A stretch of DNA of 64,000 bases from Hirsutella rhossiliensis (GCF_020360975.1 NW_025408679.1:1984001-2048000), one strand, 5' to 3'. Shown: positions 42,114 through 54,400, counted from the first letter of the stretch. Translations and numbers: made by a program. Notes: generated from the sequence alone by a model not told the origin.

Positions 42114-43640
42114 CTACTTCGTTACCCGCCGTCGCCTCATTTTTGTGTTGTCTTGCCGTTGAGTCGGGAGGTCGTCATCTGGTGTGTCTAGGGCGACTTG
42201 GTCCGTCGCCGCTGCTTGGATCCATGCAGCTAAGCGGCCCGGAGGGCCAGGCTTATCGGGGTGGGCGTTGTGGAAGTGTTGTAGGGCTAGCGGAGCGTTT
42301 TTGAAGTTACTCGCTAGATACCAATCTGGGTCCGGGTCCCAACCCTTCCAACTAACCTGGTATTGCAGCTTTCCCCTGGCAATCCTGGATGCAAGGACTT
42401 GGTCGATCTCCCACTCGGATTCCCCCTGTATGACTACCGGCGGGGGCGGTTCGTAGGTCTGTCCTGGTACCGGATCCGAGGGCGCTTTAAGTAGTCGGCT
42501 AGCGTTAATAACCCGGTGGATTTTCATCGTTGGTGGTAGGTCCAATTCGAAAGCGTTTGGCCCCTTAGCCGATAAGACCCGAAACGGGCCTAGGTAGGGT
42601 TGATCCAAGCCGTCACTCGGGCGTCCCGTTGACCAGTGTCCCTTTTTCAGGTATACCAGGTCGCCTACCTCCCAGTCGACCTCCCTACGGCGTTTATCCG
42701 CCTGCCGCTTGTATTCCGCCTGCTTGGTGAGTAGGGTTTCCTCGCCCACCGGACCCCTCGGCGGCCCGGGAGGCGAACTGCTGCGCCGCTGTTCGCCCTA
42801 GCTGCTCTCTGGGGGGGGCCGTCGCTGTGGGTGGCGCCACGGACCAGTCGAACGACATTCGGGGTAAGTATCCCATCTCAAGCTCCGCAGGTGCTAGACC
42901 GATGCTCTCGTGTGGGTGGGTTGAGTGTGCGAAATCCAAGCAGGGCATTTCGGACCAGTTATCCTGGTAGTAGTCTAGATAGGGACGGAGCTTTGTCTGT
43001 AGGAACTGGTTTATTATCTCGGTCTGACCGTCCGTCTGAGGATGTTCGGCCGTAGATAGCTTCATCTTCGTCCCCACGAGGCGACAAAGTTCGTTCCAAA
43101 GCTCGAAATAAACTGCGGCCCGCGATCTGACGTAATGGTCTCCGGTGCGCCGTAGGTCCTCCAGATATGCTCGTAGAAAAGCCAGGCCATATCCTGCGCG
43201 GTACAGGTCGTATATGTCGGTAGGGAGAACGTCCTCTTGCTCAACCGACAGACCGTAACGAAGACCGCCGTATACCCCTTCTTGTCTCGTGGCATTGTCT
43301 TAAAGTCCATAGAGATGTGCTGCCAGGGCGCTCCGGAATTGGCAGTGGCTGGAGTAGTCCTGCTGGTCGGAGGCGGAGTCTTGGGACCGCTTGCAGTCCG
43401 CGCAGTTCGCGCAGTAACGGTCAATAAAACCTCCTATCCCGAGCCAGTAGTACCGTCTCGTTAAGATCTTCCTCATCTTATTCCGGCCGGGATGTGCCTG
43501 ACTTCGCGGACGGTGCGCCTCGTGACAAAGGGCAGTCCGTAGGTTCGCCTCGTCGGGGACGACTAGTCGTCCATCGTAACAGAGGAGGCCACTCTGGACT
43601 TGGAACCGGGAGTCTGGTATCTCTGCTTGCTCCCTTTCGG
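42114..43640 (-). CDS. Gypsy 2 integrase with chromodomain
   Basis: The HHCC motif is seen in LCHEAHRPRSQAHPGRNKM and YCANCADCKRS. The catalytic core has HISMDFKTMPRDKKGYTAVF, TSDRGPQFIS and HPQTDGQTEIINQFLQ (D, D, E). After a slip near 42750 comes VDWEVGDLVYLKKGHWSTGR, then HRVINASRLLKAPS. The chromodomain is EWEIDQVLASRIARGKLQYQ with VSWKGWDPDPDWYLASNFKN. The frame ends at 42114. Slips near 43340, 43090 and 42750 are the only obvious defects. Confidence 0.85.
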
Positions 43641-45200
43641 AGCGTAGCGAGGGTGAAGCCCGGTTTGCCTGGAGGATCGCTTCGATAAGCTCGAATCCTT
43701 CCAGTAGGCACCCATCTCTAGAGTTTGGGGTCTCGGCTTGTCTTGCGGAACCGGGGGTATATATGGCAATAGTAGGGTCGTCTCCGCCTGCGGCGCCTGC
43801 GGCTATAGCAGCCCTCCGTCGTGCCCCTGCAAACTGAGTTGCTGGGATTAGGATCTGCGAGCGGTTCAACTCCTTGAGCGCCTTCTGTAACTGCACGTCC
43901 TGGGCCTTGCGGGAAAGAGCGTCGGCGACGACGTTTTGCTTGCCCGGGCGATAGTGGATTTCGAATCCGACCATAGCAAGGGTCTCGATCCATCGAGCTT
44001 GCCGTGCGTTTAGCATCCTCTTTGTAGCGAAGTACTGGAGGGCTTGGTGGTCGGTGAAGATCTTGATGACTCCGGGAGCGACTAGGGATACAAGGCATCC
44101 ATTCCTTCAGGCACACGATAATAGCCAGGAGCTCCTTATCGTGTATCTCATAGTTACACTCCGCTGCGTTCATCGTTTTCGTAAGGAACGAGACCGGGTG
44201 CCATTGTCCATCGTCCGCTAGTTGTGAGAGCACGCCCGCGATAACCCCATCCGACGCGTCAGTCTCTAGCTTCGTCTCGCGGTCCTCTATGAAGTGGACG
44301 AGGACTGGCGCGGTAGTTAGAGCTGTCTTTAGGGTCTCGAAGGCCTCAAGGCACCGGTCGTCGAAATCCCACCTACTCTCCCTGTCAAGCGGTTTAGGGT
44401 CGGCAGATTCTACCGTAGTTACGGATAAACCGACGGTAGAAGTTGCAGAATCCGAGGAAGGACTGCAGCTCTTTTTTGCATCGTGGGGTCTGCCAGGTCA
44501 GGATAGCCGAGACTTTCCTAGGGTCGACGGAGATACCATCCGTACTAATAATAAACCCAAGGAAATCCGTCTTTGTGACACCGAATTCGCATTTCTTGAT
44601 GTCTACTTGAAGACCCGCTTCCCGAAGTCGCTCTAGAACGAGCCGTACGTTTCGCATATGTTCCTTCTTATCTTCGGAGAACACGAGGATATCATCGAGG
44701 TAGGCCGTACAGAAAGAGTCGAGGTAGTCCCAAAGGGTCGTGTTAATAAACCGTTGGAACGTACTAGGCCCGTTGCATAACCCGAAGGAAGGACCTTGTA
44801 GTGGAACTGGCCGTAACGCGTGCGGAAGGCGGTTAGTTCGACTGAATCCGGTTCGAGCCGGATCCGGTGGAACGCCTGCCTAATATCTAGCTTCGTAAAT
44901 ATCTTCGCCTTCGCAATGCGGTCTAGGGTCTCGCTAATAAGAGGATAGGTACCGATCCTTCTTAGTTAGCTGATTGAGTTCCGGAAATCTACGCAAAAAC
45001 GCAGCTTGCCATCCTTCTTTTTGCAAAACAGACAGGATCCGAACTGTGCGCTGCTTGGCTCAATGAAGCCCTTCTGGAGACTATCCTGTAAATACTCCTT
45101 CATAGTCTCCAGCTGTTCGCGGTTAAGGCTGTACAATGGGTGCGTTCGTAACGCAGCAGGCCCTGTTAGTTCGATCTTATGGTCTACCCTGGGCGGGACG
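43641..45200 (-). CDS. Gypsy 2 reverse transcriptase and RNase H
   Basis: The RT catalytic motif AYLDDILVFSEDKKEH is near 44690, followed by QVDIKKCEFGVTKTDFLGFI and KKELQSFLGFCNFYRRFIRN. RNase H has FLTKTMNAAECNYEIHDKEL, LNARQARWIETLAMVGFEIH and YRPGKQNVVADALSRKAQDV. The upstream RT palm (about 44800-45150) is readable only in pieces because of frame slips. Confidence 0.82.
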
Positions 45201-45779
45201 GAGGCATCCTATTGCTGTCCTCGCGGGAGAACACGTCGGCTAGGTCTGCGAGCTCTGGAGGTAGCTTTTCTGCGAGGAAACGGTCGTCCTCGTCCTGTTG
45301 GTTATCCTGCTCGCCCTTTCCCCGAGCGCCTTATCGATCATGTGAAGGTTGAGGAAAGTCACATCTTCGTAGGCATGCCGATGGTCCTTCCTGCGACGGA
45401 TACCTGCGTGGAATGCTGGTGCCGAAATCATCAGTATATCGAGATCCTGCGCCTCCGTTGGTACCGTGGCCTGATATCCTTCTGGCAGGGTCTCTCCACT
45501 CGATGCCCGCCAGTGCTCGGTTCATCTTCCCAGGTCATCCCCTCGATGAGTAGAGTACCGTGGACGATGTTGCCGTGGGCCGATGGTGCTCGTGGCCCCT
45601 GTTGGTTCCTGTATCGCGGAGAGATCTGGATGATATGGGCCGCGCCGTCTTCTTCCTGGTCCTGTCTTTCTGCTTCTTCCCAAAGGTGGTCTCGCCGCTC
45701 TACGTCGGCCTGAACTCGTAGGGAAACTGGCTTCGGTACATAAGACGAGAAGCCTTAAGTGCAATATCTGGGATCCAGT

Positions 45780-46160
45780 CCTCTGGGCTTCCAGCTCAGG
45801 AGGAAGATAAGGCGACGACGGCGGCAGTCGAGACGGATATCGAAATGGCTCAAGAACATAAGTCCTACGATCAGGTGGAAATCGTTCCTCGTCCCTAGGT
45901 CGGCCTCAAGGATCGGTTGATCGCGGAAAGTCCGCCCTGGAGCTGGAAGTCTGCTTGGATAGAAGAAGTGATACACTGAGCACGACCATCAATTCCCTTA
46001 ATATAACGCGGCGCTGTATAGCTGCGTCTAGGAGGTCGAGTCGTTTAGCTGCTGGCTTTGTTAGGCGTGAGTTGCCTAATAGCCACGTTTGTGCTCCGGT
46101 ATCCACAAGGATGCGTACTGAGATAGCGAGACCATGTTTGCGAATCGTGCTATTAATCAC
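45780..46160 (-). CDS. Gypsy 2 aspartic protease
   Basis: The active site is SVRILVDTGAQTWLLGN, a classical D-T-G-A loop, near 46115. The frame then slips near 46020, and QPILEADLGTRNDFHLIVGL and MFLSHFDIRLDCRRRRLIFL follow. This is the maturation enzyme of the gag-pol polyprotein. Confidence 0.78.
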
Positions 46161-46259
46161 AAAACTAGGACCGCCAATTAAGTGATCAATTGTCGATAAG
46201 TTCAGGTTCTCAGTAAGCTTGCGAATACTTAGGATATAGCCTGTGCGGGAGCCTTTGCT

Positions 46260-47915
46260 CAGGCTATGGCATTTCCCGCTACCTCGAACTCCTCATCTTG
46301 ATCGTCCTGCGACTCGCTACCTTCGCTGTCCGACCCTTCCAATAACGCTCTCAGTTGGTCGTTTACCGTCCCCACTGCCGCCACAAGTGCGGCCACTCGT
46401 GGGGATCCCTTTGTCGGACAGACGGCAGCCTGATGGCCCGGTCTTTTGCAAACGAAACAGTTCCCTTAAAGGTACCATCAGACGGCAACGTGGTAGTCGG
46501 CGGGGTCGAGGGTCGCTGGGCCCGTAACTCGGTTTGGGGAGCGAATCGGACTGCCTTTGACCGAGGGAGGCGGATTATTCCTCGGTCTGGGGTCGGTATC
46601 CTAGTCTTCGCAACCTCCTCTCGGTCCTCCTTCAGTCCTCTAACGCGTCAACCTGAACAAGATACCGGGCAGTCATCCGGTCACGATATTGAGCAAACGT
46701 AAGCTCCTCGTACCGCTCGTAGATATCTTGGCTGTTTAGGCGGATCCGACCGGTGAGCTTCTTGTGAAGCTCTGTGATCCGGTCTCGGTCATGGAGTCCT
46801 GCTTTTGTCGCAAGGGTTACGAACTTCGCTGCGAAGTCGATAAAGGACTCCCCTTGTTTCATTTTCAGGCTATCCAGCCGCTGCCTCGCCTCCCACTTGT
46901 GGCTCTTGTTATCGTAAACTGACCCAAGGAGCTCGAAGATCTGACCCACGGATCTGATCTCGAGGTCGTCCTGTTTCGCGAGGTAGGGCGCTAGGACCTC
47001 GTGCGCTTGTCCCTTGATAAGGGTCGCGATCCACGTAATCCTAGCGAATTCGTCGGGAAAGAAGTAGGCGTTTAATTCCATCTTCCGCTCCACTGCTGCC
47101 TTCCAGTCAGCGTAACGCGGATTCGATCCATTGTCCAAGGGCTCCGGGTCCTGATCTTGATTGTATTGTGCCGGGTCCGGGCTGTGGACGTAGTCGACGA
47201 TGGCGCCTGCGAGGGGGTTCGTTCTTCAGACGGGGGAGATGGCGTGAGGTCGTGGGGTGTGTGGTGCTCCTGAGGGGGCCCGGGGGTATCCTGTCGGAGC
47301 GCCCCAGAGTCTTTGATGCCTGCATAGCTCGCCTCGATCGCACGGATCTGGTCCGTGTAATCCATAAGATCTTGCTGGCGAGCTCTAGCCTGACGGCCTA
47401 GCTCCTTCTGGTTCGCGAGGGCTCGTTCGAGGATCTGACGGGCAACCTTCTCTCGGGTGCTGGACCGTTCGACCGTCCAACGAAGTAACTGTAACGCCGC
47501 GTTACGTTCGTTGACTAAGTGTTGCAGTTCCTAGCAAGACCCTCATGTTTCGCATTCGCGATGACGCTTTCACCCAGGCCGCGTCTAGGGTCCCGCTCGT
47601 GCGGCCTGTCTTTGCTGTAAAGGGGGTAGGGTTCTCCTGCGCGGCAAGGACGGTGTGTGCGAACTGCTGGACGAGGTCCTGGTCGGAATCCGTAAGGAGG
47701 AGCTCGTGCAAGTCTGTTGTCAGTTTCTGGGGGACCTGGAAGTCGCGGCCCACTCTAGCCGTCTCTTCTAACGGTCTCTGCATTGTCGTTCGTCCCTCAA
47801 GTAGGGGATCAGGTTGTCTCTCGTTCTTCTGACTAGCCATCTGTACTTCGATGCAGTCGTGGTCGTCGGCGGGCCCGTCTAGGCTGGCCGGAGTCTCGCT
47901 CGTCGTAGGAGCCAT
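46260..47915 (-). CDS. Gypsy 2 gag with zinc knuckle
   Basis: Starts at about 47915 (MAPTTSETPASLDGPADD). The gag core is DWKAAVERKMELNAYFFPDE, KGQAHEVLAPYLAKQDDLEI and RQRLDSLKMKQGESFIDFAA. A CCHC knuckle, CFVCKRPGHQAAVC, lies near 46450. Frame slips are seen near 47510, 47090 and 46640. Confidence 0.8.
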
Positions 47916-48077
47916 CGTACGCGTACTAGCGGACGGAAGATCAGTTTCTAACTGATATCTTTGGAATCTTCCACGTAGGGTAAGGGTGCCGGGTGTGCGG
48001 CGTGACCGGCGGCAATAACCACTTAGCGCAATTGGCAGAGCAATTAACGCAAATGGGTATTGGGGTCGGTAAGGGCG

Positions 48078-48088
48078 ATCTTAGTATT
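48078..48088 (-). promoter_or_regulatory. Self-primer binding site of Gypsy 2
   Basis: In element sense AATACTAAGAT lies one base after the 5' LTR. Its exact 11-nt complement, ATCTTAGTATT, is in the LTR (minus strand of 48148-48158). The geometry is the same as in Gypsy 1 (one A between LTR and site), although the sequences are unrelated. Fits Tf1-type self-priming. Confidence 0.68.
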
Positions 48089-48089
48089 A

Positions 48090-48387
48090 TGTCACGGCGA
48101 GCGAAAGGGACTGCAGACAAAGCTAGCAAGATACTCTGTAACGAAAGAATACTAAGATGAAGAGGAAAGAAAACCACATAACTCCTAACGCCGTGACCTC
48201 CTCATATCCTCCCTGTCGCTTCGGACCTGGATGACGGGGCTGCCCGTACCTACCGTCGGAGCTGCCCGTGCCCGGAGCTGCCCGTGCCCGGAGCTGCCCG
48301 TCCGCGGGTGCCGTGCCCGTCCGCGGTTTCCGTAGTAGTCCCCAGGTGTGTCACGGTAACCCAGGGGTCCCAGGTAGGGCCCTGACA
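48090..48387 (-). repeat. LTR of Gypsy element 2 (5' LTR in element sense)
   Basis: 298 bp, TGTCACGG...CCCTGACA. Contains three to four tandem GGAGCTGCCCGT units (48258-48302). The accessory gene of Helitron 2 runs into it and reads a false C-terminus from it. Confidence 0.9.
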
Positions 48388-49541
48388 CTTGGGCGGCGGC
48401 GTCACAGGCGTATCGGTAGGCGGGCCCGGAGCCTTGGAAGGCGTGTGCGGCGCGGTCGAGGGCGGCGTAGCAAGCGAGTAGGAGGCGGCGCGGACGAGGT
48501 CAAATGCGGAGGAGGCAGAAGAGGGTTGGCGCCTCAGGGGCTGTGCCTGCGGGGAAGCGGAGGCGGCAGCGGCGGAAGACCTATCATGGAAAGTCCAGCT
48601 GTCCGGGACGACGACGAAGACGTAATCGCGGTCCGAGCCGGGCGGGACACACATCACGCCATGATCGAGAAGGCCGGCGACCTTGCCGGTGCAGGTAAAC
48701 GGGGTACCAGGCAGAAAGGGAGAGGCGGACCTCTCGGCCAGCTTCTTACATAGGACGAGCCAAGGGTTCGCATAGATGGGAAAGATGACAAAGACCTGAA
48801 AGGGGTGGTAGCCCTTGAAGGGAACCTTGTCCGGGACGCCAGGGGCGATGTACGTCGATAGCTGGATCAGGGCGCAGCAGCGGAGCTGGTCGGTGCCAAG
48901 ACCAGGAAGAAGATCGGCCTGCAGGAGGTCAAGTCCGGAGCCGGCGACGACGCCGTGAAAGGAGACAACAGGAGGCGTCGAGGGGAAGTGGCCGTCGGGC
49001 GCCAAGGAGCGCGGGAGAACGCTCAGGGAAGAGATCAGCGGGACCGCAAAGTGGAGAGAGGGGAGGCTCACGGCTGGTAGCCCTGGTCACGGACGACGAG
49101 GGCGGGCATCGTATAGAGGAGAGTCTCGCCGACGTCGGACTCGAGACCGTCGCGGCGCTCAACCTCCCAGGCGAGGGCGTAGGGGTGGACGCGGCCGGAC
49201 ATGAAGAACCACTGCTCAGTCCAATCCGAGTCGACGACCGGCTGGCCGTAGATTGAGAGATTCAAGCTAAAGAAGAGGGACGAGACCTCGGCATCGTCCC
49301 CCCTGGCCCGTAGGGGATCGTATTCGAGCGCCCGCAGCCACGGGGGGACGGGCAGCAGGACGCGGGCGATGGCCTCGGCGTTGAGGCCCCTCACGTGATG
49401 CTCGTCCTGGTGGGCGAACCTCACGGGGCAGTCGGGCTGGGCGAAGAACATCATGGTCATGTCGCCGCCAGCGCCCTTATTTCCTGTAAGAGGCCTACGA
49501 AGGTGCGGCGGAGAGTCGGTGGTGGGCGGCGTCGGGGACAT
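48388..49541 (-). pseudogene. Helitron 2 accessory gene, C-terminus cut off by Gypsy 2
   Basis: Homologue of the 25116-26706 gene. Exon 1 is 49541-49072 (GGDMTMMFFAQPDCPVRFA, LNAEAIARVLLPVPPWLRAL, DWTEQWFFMSGRVHPYALAW). The intron is 49022-49071 (GTGAGC...CTGAG). Exon 2 runs from 49021 (FHGVVAGSGLDLL, QLSTYIAPGVPDKVPFKGYH, FTCTGKVAGLLDHGVM, DYVFVVVPDSWTFHD). The intron position and phase match the first copy exactly, and there is no frameshift over about 370 codons. The Pro/Thr-rich tail ends at the LTR. Function unknown. Confidence 0.75.
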
Positions 49542-50383
49542 TATAGCCCTCTAGCAGGAGGTAAGTCAACCAGTAAGCAATAGGGCAAGGGAGGGGAGCT
49601 ATACATAGCTGTATAGACCGTAAAGAAGTCTATATAGCGCGATACTATATTAGGAAGCGCGGTACGGTTATGGAGATTAGAAGATCGGATGTAGGTTAAA
49701 GTCCTAGAGAAAGAAGGAATAAAAGGTTAGCAGGGCAGGCCATCTATATATAGGGGTTCCATACAGGCGATAGAAAAGACATAGATGAAAGCAAGGAGAA
49801 TAAAGGTAAGGGATAGGAAAGATATAAGCGGCGGTCTACTACAAGATTAAGGGATCTTAATATATAAGCCATACAGCAGGGCTAGGCGTGAAGGAAAAGG
49901 CATAGCATTGTCTCTGATGCGTACGAGACATGGAACTAAAGGCGGTCACATAAGCGCCTAGGGACGGACCTAGACGTTGGCTATGGGGTCCTAGGAGAGA
50001 AGAGGGAAAGCGTGGCGCATAGAGCGTCAAGGACGAGAAGCCATTAGTAGGACCTACATGTAGGGAACAGCCGAGGCCGCATCAGCCAGAGGGCAGGGCA
50101 GCAGGCGTCAGTCAGTACAGACCGTAGATAGCTAGCGCGGGTGTAGTAGTAAGTTAAGTAGCATGTGTAAGGACATGCCAAGTCGGGAGGCCGAGGGCAT
50201 ATAGATATGTGATTAAGAAACATGTGTTATGTGGAAGGTATGGGCTGAGCGGGAGCATGGCGAAGAGAGGGGGCCATATGCCAGCGGCCTGTATATGAAG
50301 AATGTTTGCCGAAGGAGGTAGTGGCATAGTAAGTAGGCAAGGCCGAGGGAGCATAGGCAATAGAGGTAGCAGCATCCATCACG
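49542..50383. other. Helitron 2 spacer between divergent genes
   Basis: About 840 bp, purine-rich on the plus strand (AGGAG, GAAAG and TATAG runs), no recognisable gene. It should contain the promoters of the accessory gene (-) and RepHel (+). Confidence 0.4.
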
Positions 50384-51121
50384 ATGAAGCCAGCCAGCAC
50401 AGAAGGGCAGCACGGGGCCGAGAGCGGCGCAGGCCCAGCACGGGAGGCACCCAGAGCGCCATATACAGAAATGAGGTTCAGGCCGATATTGGCGGCGCCG
50501 GTGCCCGGCACACAGGCCCGGCAGGGGGCGCATGAGAGGGCGTCAGGGGTGGTGCTGCCGAGGCGGAGGCGGCGGGGCGGCCGGCCGGCGAGGAATCCGG
50601 GGGAGGGGAACGGCGCGGGGGAGGCACGCACGATCACGGCCACCCCAGGCCCGGAGCCTCTAGGCATAAGTGACCAGGCAGCCCGGGACGTGGAGACAAC
50701 GCCGTCGACACCGGAGACAAGGGAGAGGGGGAGACCTAGCGGAGGCAGCGGCGGCCTTCCTACGCCGCCAAGCTCCGGCCAAAGCGCAGCGGCCCGGGCA
50801 GGAAGGAAGCCTGGGCGGCTAAGGCGGCAGATCGACATAAGCCAGCGGCCGCTATTCCGGGATATCCAACCGCAGCCGACATCGGGGGCGGCCTCAGCGA
50901 CACAGCCATCGAGCGCGGCGATCCTAGGCATAGGTCCGACAGCACGGCAAAGACAGCCTCAAAGCATACTACCGCGGCCCGGGGGCGGGCCACAGGGCGC
51001 CACAGGGGACGCCGCCGAGAGTGCACAGCCCATTAGAGGAATAGAAAACCAACGCGCCGGTATAGTCCCCAAGCAGGATCCTAGGGCTGGTCCACGGAGA
51101 GAGTTAGTTAACGGGATATAG
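50384..51121 (+). CDS. Hypothetical Pro/Gly/Arg-rich frame upstream of Helitron 2 RepHel
   Basis: 245 residues from ATG 50384 (MKPASTEGQHGAESG), low complexity, no motif recognised. It could be a separate small protein, a 5' exon of RepHel, or a chance frame in GC-rich DNA. Its last part (ILPRPGGG, NQRAG) is repeated in diverged form at 51226-51426. Confidence 0.3.
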   Translation: MKPASTEGQHGAESGAGPAREAPRAPYTEMRFRPILAAPVPGTQARQGAHERASGVVLPRRRRRGGRPARNPGEGNGAGEARTITATPGPEPLGISDQAARDVETTPSTPETRERGRPSGGSGGLPTPPSSGQSAAARAGRKPGRLRRQIDISQRPLFRDIQPQPTSGAASATQPSSAAILGIGPTARQRQPQSILPRPGGGPQGATGDAAESAQPIRGIENQRAGIVPKQDPRAGPRRELVNGI

Positions 51122-51440
51122 ATAAGGCGACGACGGGCCCGCCGCCCCCTCGACAGAGGCAGAAGAGGAAGCGTAGCCCGGTCAGCAAAGAAATCGCGGC
51201 AAGACATGGCCGCCGCGGGGCAAGCGTGGCCAGGCCGTCCCTAGGCCCCTCGAAAAGTCAACAGGCGCCTCGGGATATATTACCTCGGCCAGTAGCCGCG
51301 ATAGAGAGCGCTATATGGGACACGGCTGAGGCTGTGGGGCCTGGCGAAGCAGTAGAAGGCCAACGCGCAGGTAGGGTTTCTAAACGGTGCCAAGGCATAT
51401 GTATAGAGAAGTCTAATTGGATATAGATCGGATGACGAGA
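50935..51440 (+). repeat. Diverged tandem duplication ahead of RepHel in Helitron 2
   Basis: Segments 50935-51120 and 51240-51425 share the order ILPRP..., GDAAES/WDTAEA, ENQRAG/EGQRAG, each ending in GGATATAGAT. This looks like an old tandem duplication of about 300 bp. Confidence 0.5.
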
Positions 51441-54400
51441 GGCACGCCACGTCGAGAGAGACAGAAGCGGAAGGGCAATGCCGCCAGCGGACAGACCGAG
51501 GCAAAACGGAGCCGCGGCGACCAGAGGAGGCCAAGGCCAAGGGAGATGCAGGCCGAGGACCTGGCGGACGTGCTGCGGGGCCTCGAAGAGGAGTTCGATG
51601 CGGGCGAGAGGCTGGCTGACGAGCGGGCGTGGTGCGCGCCGGTGCCGCGCGAAAGGGAGGTCAGGACGGTGCGGAGGTTCTACCGGGCGTTCCATGACGC
51701 TGGCACGCTACCGATCAGGACGTGCACGCTGTGCTACCGGAAGCAGGCCAGGGTGGAGCTCAGGGAGATGGCGTGGGAGGGCTGGGCGCGGCGCGGCGCG
51801 GCGCAGGGAGGTAGGCGGTCCCCGTTCGGCTGCCGAAGCTGCTTCCCCGGGGGCACGCCGGTGCCGGTGTGCGCCGAGTGCGCGCGGCGGGTCGGGCGCG
51901 ACGGCGCATCGGCGGCGATGCACCTGCACCGGCGGCTCGGCTGCGAGCACACGTACCCCGACGAGCTCAAGGACCTGACGCCGGTCGAGGAGAAGCTGAT
52001 CGCGCCCAACTCGTGCTACGGCTTCGTGACAAAGTATAGCATCCCCGGCGGCCAGAGGCAGAGCGTGAGGTACCCGAGGCACGTCAAGGGCCACATCACC
52101 GTGTTCCCCAACGACGTCCAGGGGCTCGCGACCAAGGTGCTCCCGCACCCGCTGGTCCGGGTCATGGACGAGATCCACGTCTCGTGGCAGGGCGCCGAGA
52201 GGCCCGGGCCGCGGGACCTGTGGGGCCTGCTGTCGGTGCGGCGGCGGGTGGTCGAGAGGGCGCTGGCCTGGCTCAAGGAGAACAACCCGCTGTACGGCGA
52301 TATCGAGATCGACACGGCCGAGATGGACAGCTGGGGGGAGCCGGCCTACGGGGTGCCGGCGGCGGTGTTGGAGCGGCTGGAGCGGAACGAGCCGTCGGCG
52401 CGGGAGAGGACGCAGACGGCGCAGCTGGTGCCGCCGACGGAGCGGGCCCTGGACGACGAGGGCGCGGTCGAGATCGAGGAGGTGCTCGCGATGCTGAGGC
52501 AGGGCCGGGACCCCGCCGAGGGCCGGCCCGACCCCGGGCCCACGCGCGAGGGGGAGGGTAACGGCGAGGATTGGGAGGGCGCTAGGCCGGAAGGGGACGG
52601 GGACATAATAATCAACGAGGTAACGTCGTCCGGCATGTTCCCCCTCGACGGGGCGCCCGAGGTGGCGGACACGGACAAGATCCGCTTCGCCCGCGAGGCT
52701 ATAGGGACTACCAATATAGGCCCAAGGACATGGGTTAACACGGCGGCCGGAGCGGCGGCGGGGAGCGGCGGCGACAGCGAGCCCTATATACAGGTGCGGC
52801 GCGGGGACGAATTTGCCGACTCGGCAGACGCGTCCTTCTTCGCCAAGGCGTTCCCGACCCTATTTCCCTTCGGGCTAGGTGGGCCGAGGCTCGCCGACGA
52901 GGCCGCCGCGGGGGAAGGCGCGGCCGCTAGCGCCGGCCACCGGGGCGGCGAGGCGGAGCGGGTCGCTGAGGGCCTTACATCAACACGGAATATGAAGCTC
53001 GAAGCCTGGGCTGATGTCGTGCTGCGGCGCCACGGCGGACGGTTTGCGACGCACCCCATCTTCGCCTTCCTCGTCTTTAATATGGGCGTACGGTCCAGGA
53101 ACCGCCAGGCTAGCATGCTGGGCGTGACGAGGAAGAACTTTGCACGGGTCGAGGGCCTGCTAAAGTCGTTAACGGCGCAGAGACTCGAGGCGGCGAAGGT
53201 CGAGCTCGAGGCTACGGGCAAGACCAGCGACGACGGGGTGACGGAGCTCCTGCGGTCCCTCTCAGTGTTCGGGCATAGGCAGCCCATGTCCAGGGAGAGC
53301 CGCCTAAGCATGCGGAAGAAAATACTCTCCCTTATTATCAGGTACGGGGTGCCGGCGATCTGGTTCACGCTGAACCCGAACGACATCACGAACCTGGTAA
53401 AGCTGCGGCTGGCAGCGCACCGCGGCCGCGACCCTGACGCCGCGGAGGCTTTCCTTCGAGACCTGGGGACCGCATATAAGCGGGCGCGGCTGGCCATATC
53501 GGACCCGATGAGCTCGGCCGTCTTTTTCCACCGGGAGATGACGCTCTTCTTCGAGCACTACGTCAGGACCGGGGAGGAGTCGGTATTCGGGCACGTTGGG
53601 GCCTACTACGGGGCCGTGGAGACGAACGAGCGCGGCGCCCTCCACCTCCATGGGCTCCTCTGGCTCAGGGGCAACCGGGGCCTCGGCGAGGCGCTCGCGG
53701 GCGCCGAGACGGAGGAGCAGGCGGCGTACCGGGAGCGCATCGCCCGCTACATAGATAGCGTCTTCTCCGAGGTAAGGCAGCGGTTCAGATATTAAGACAT
53801 CGCCCCCTTATATATTATAACTAGTACAGGCCAGGGGCCTTACACTAACCCATGGTCGTAGGAGCTAGACGCAGAAGGCTATTGCGCGGCTCAGGCGGAG
53901 AGGTCAGCCACAGACGATATATCCTCACGGCTTGATGACGTCGCACGCTTCACGGACACCTTCGACGAGGAGGCCAACTTCTGCGCGGGCGCAACGCAGG
54001 TCCACACGCACAGCGCGACCTGCGTCAAGTACTCGCTCGGGGGCGGGGCGCGCAAGGGGGACCTCTGCCGGTTCAAGGCGCCGTGGAGGCTGGTGGAGCG
54101 GACGGCGCTGACGGCGGACGGGGTGCTCGAGGTCCGGCGGACGCACAGCATGGTGAACCGGTGGAACAGGGCGATGGCGGTCGGGCTGCGGCACAACCAC
54201 GACATGTCGTTCATCGCGACGCAGCGCAAGACCATGGCCCTGATCTACTACATCACCAACTACGCGACCAAGGTCGAGGACCCCGCGTGGAAGCGGGTGG
54301 CCGCGGCGGCCGAGTTCCTGCCGACTCTAGAGCCGACGGGGGCGGATAACAGCAGCAGCGCCGGCCACAACACCGGCCAGGAGGGTGGCGCCCAGGGGGG

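Larger units (their letters stand above)
41746..48387 (-). mobile_element. Chromodomain Gypsy LTR retrotransposon 2
   Basis: A 6.6-kb element with near-identical LTRs, on the minus strand: gag with zinc knuckle, protease (DTGA), RT (YLDD), RNase H, integrase, chromodomain. The five bases outside the LTRs differ (CTTTA left, CTTGG right), so the present flanks may not be the original pair. Its right LTR truncates Helitron 2. Frame slips recur throughout. Confidence 0.9.

Noticed and set aside
51417..51431. RepHel start at 51417
   Set aside because: The codon there is TTG; the first ATG in frame is at 51432.
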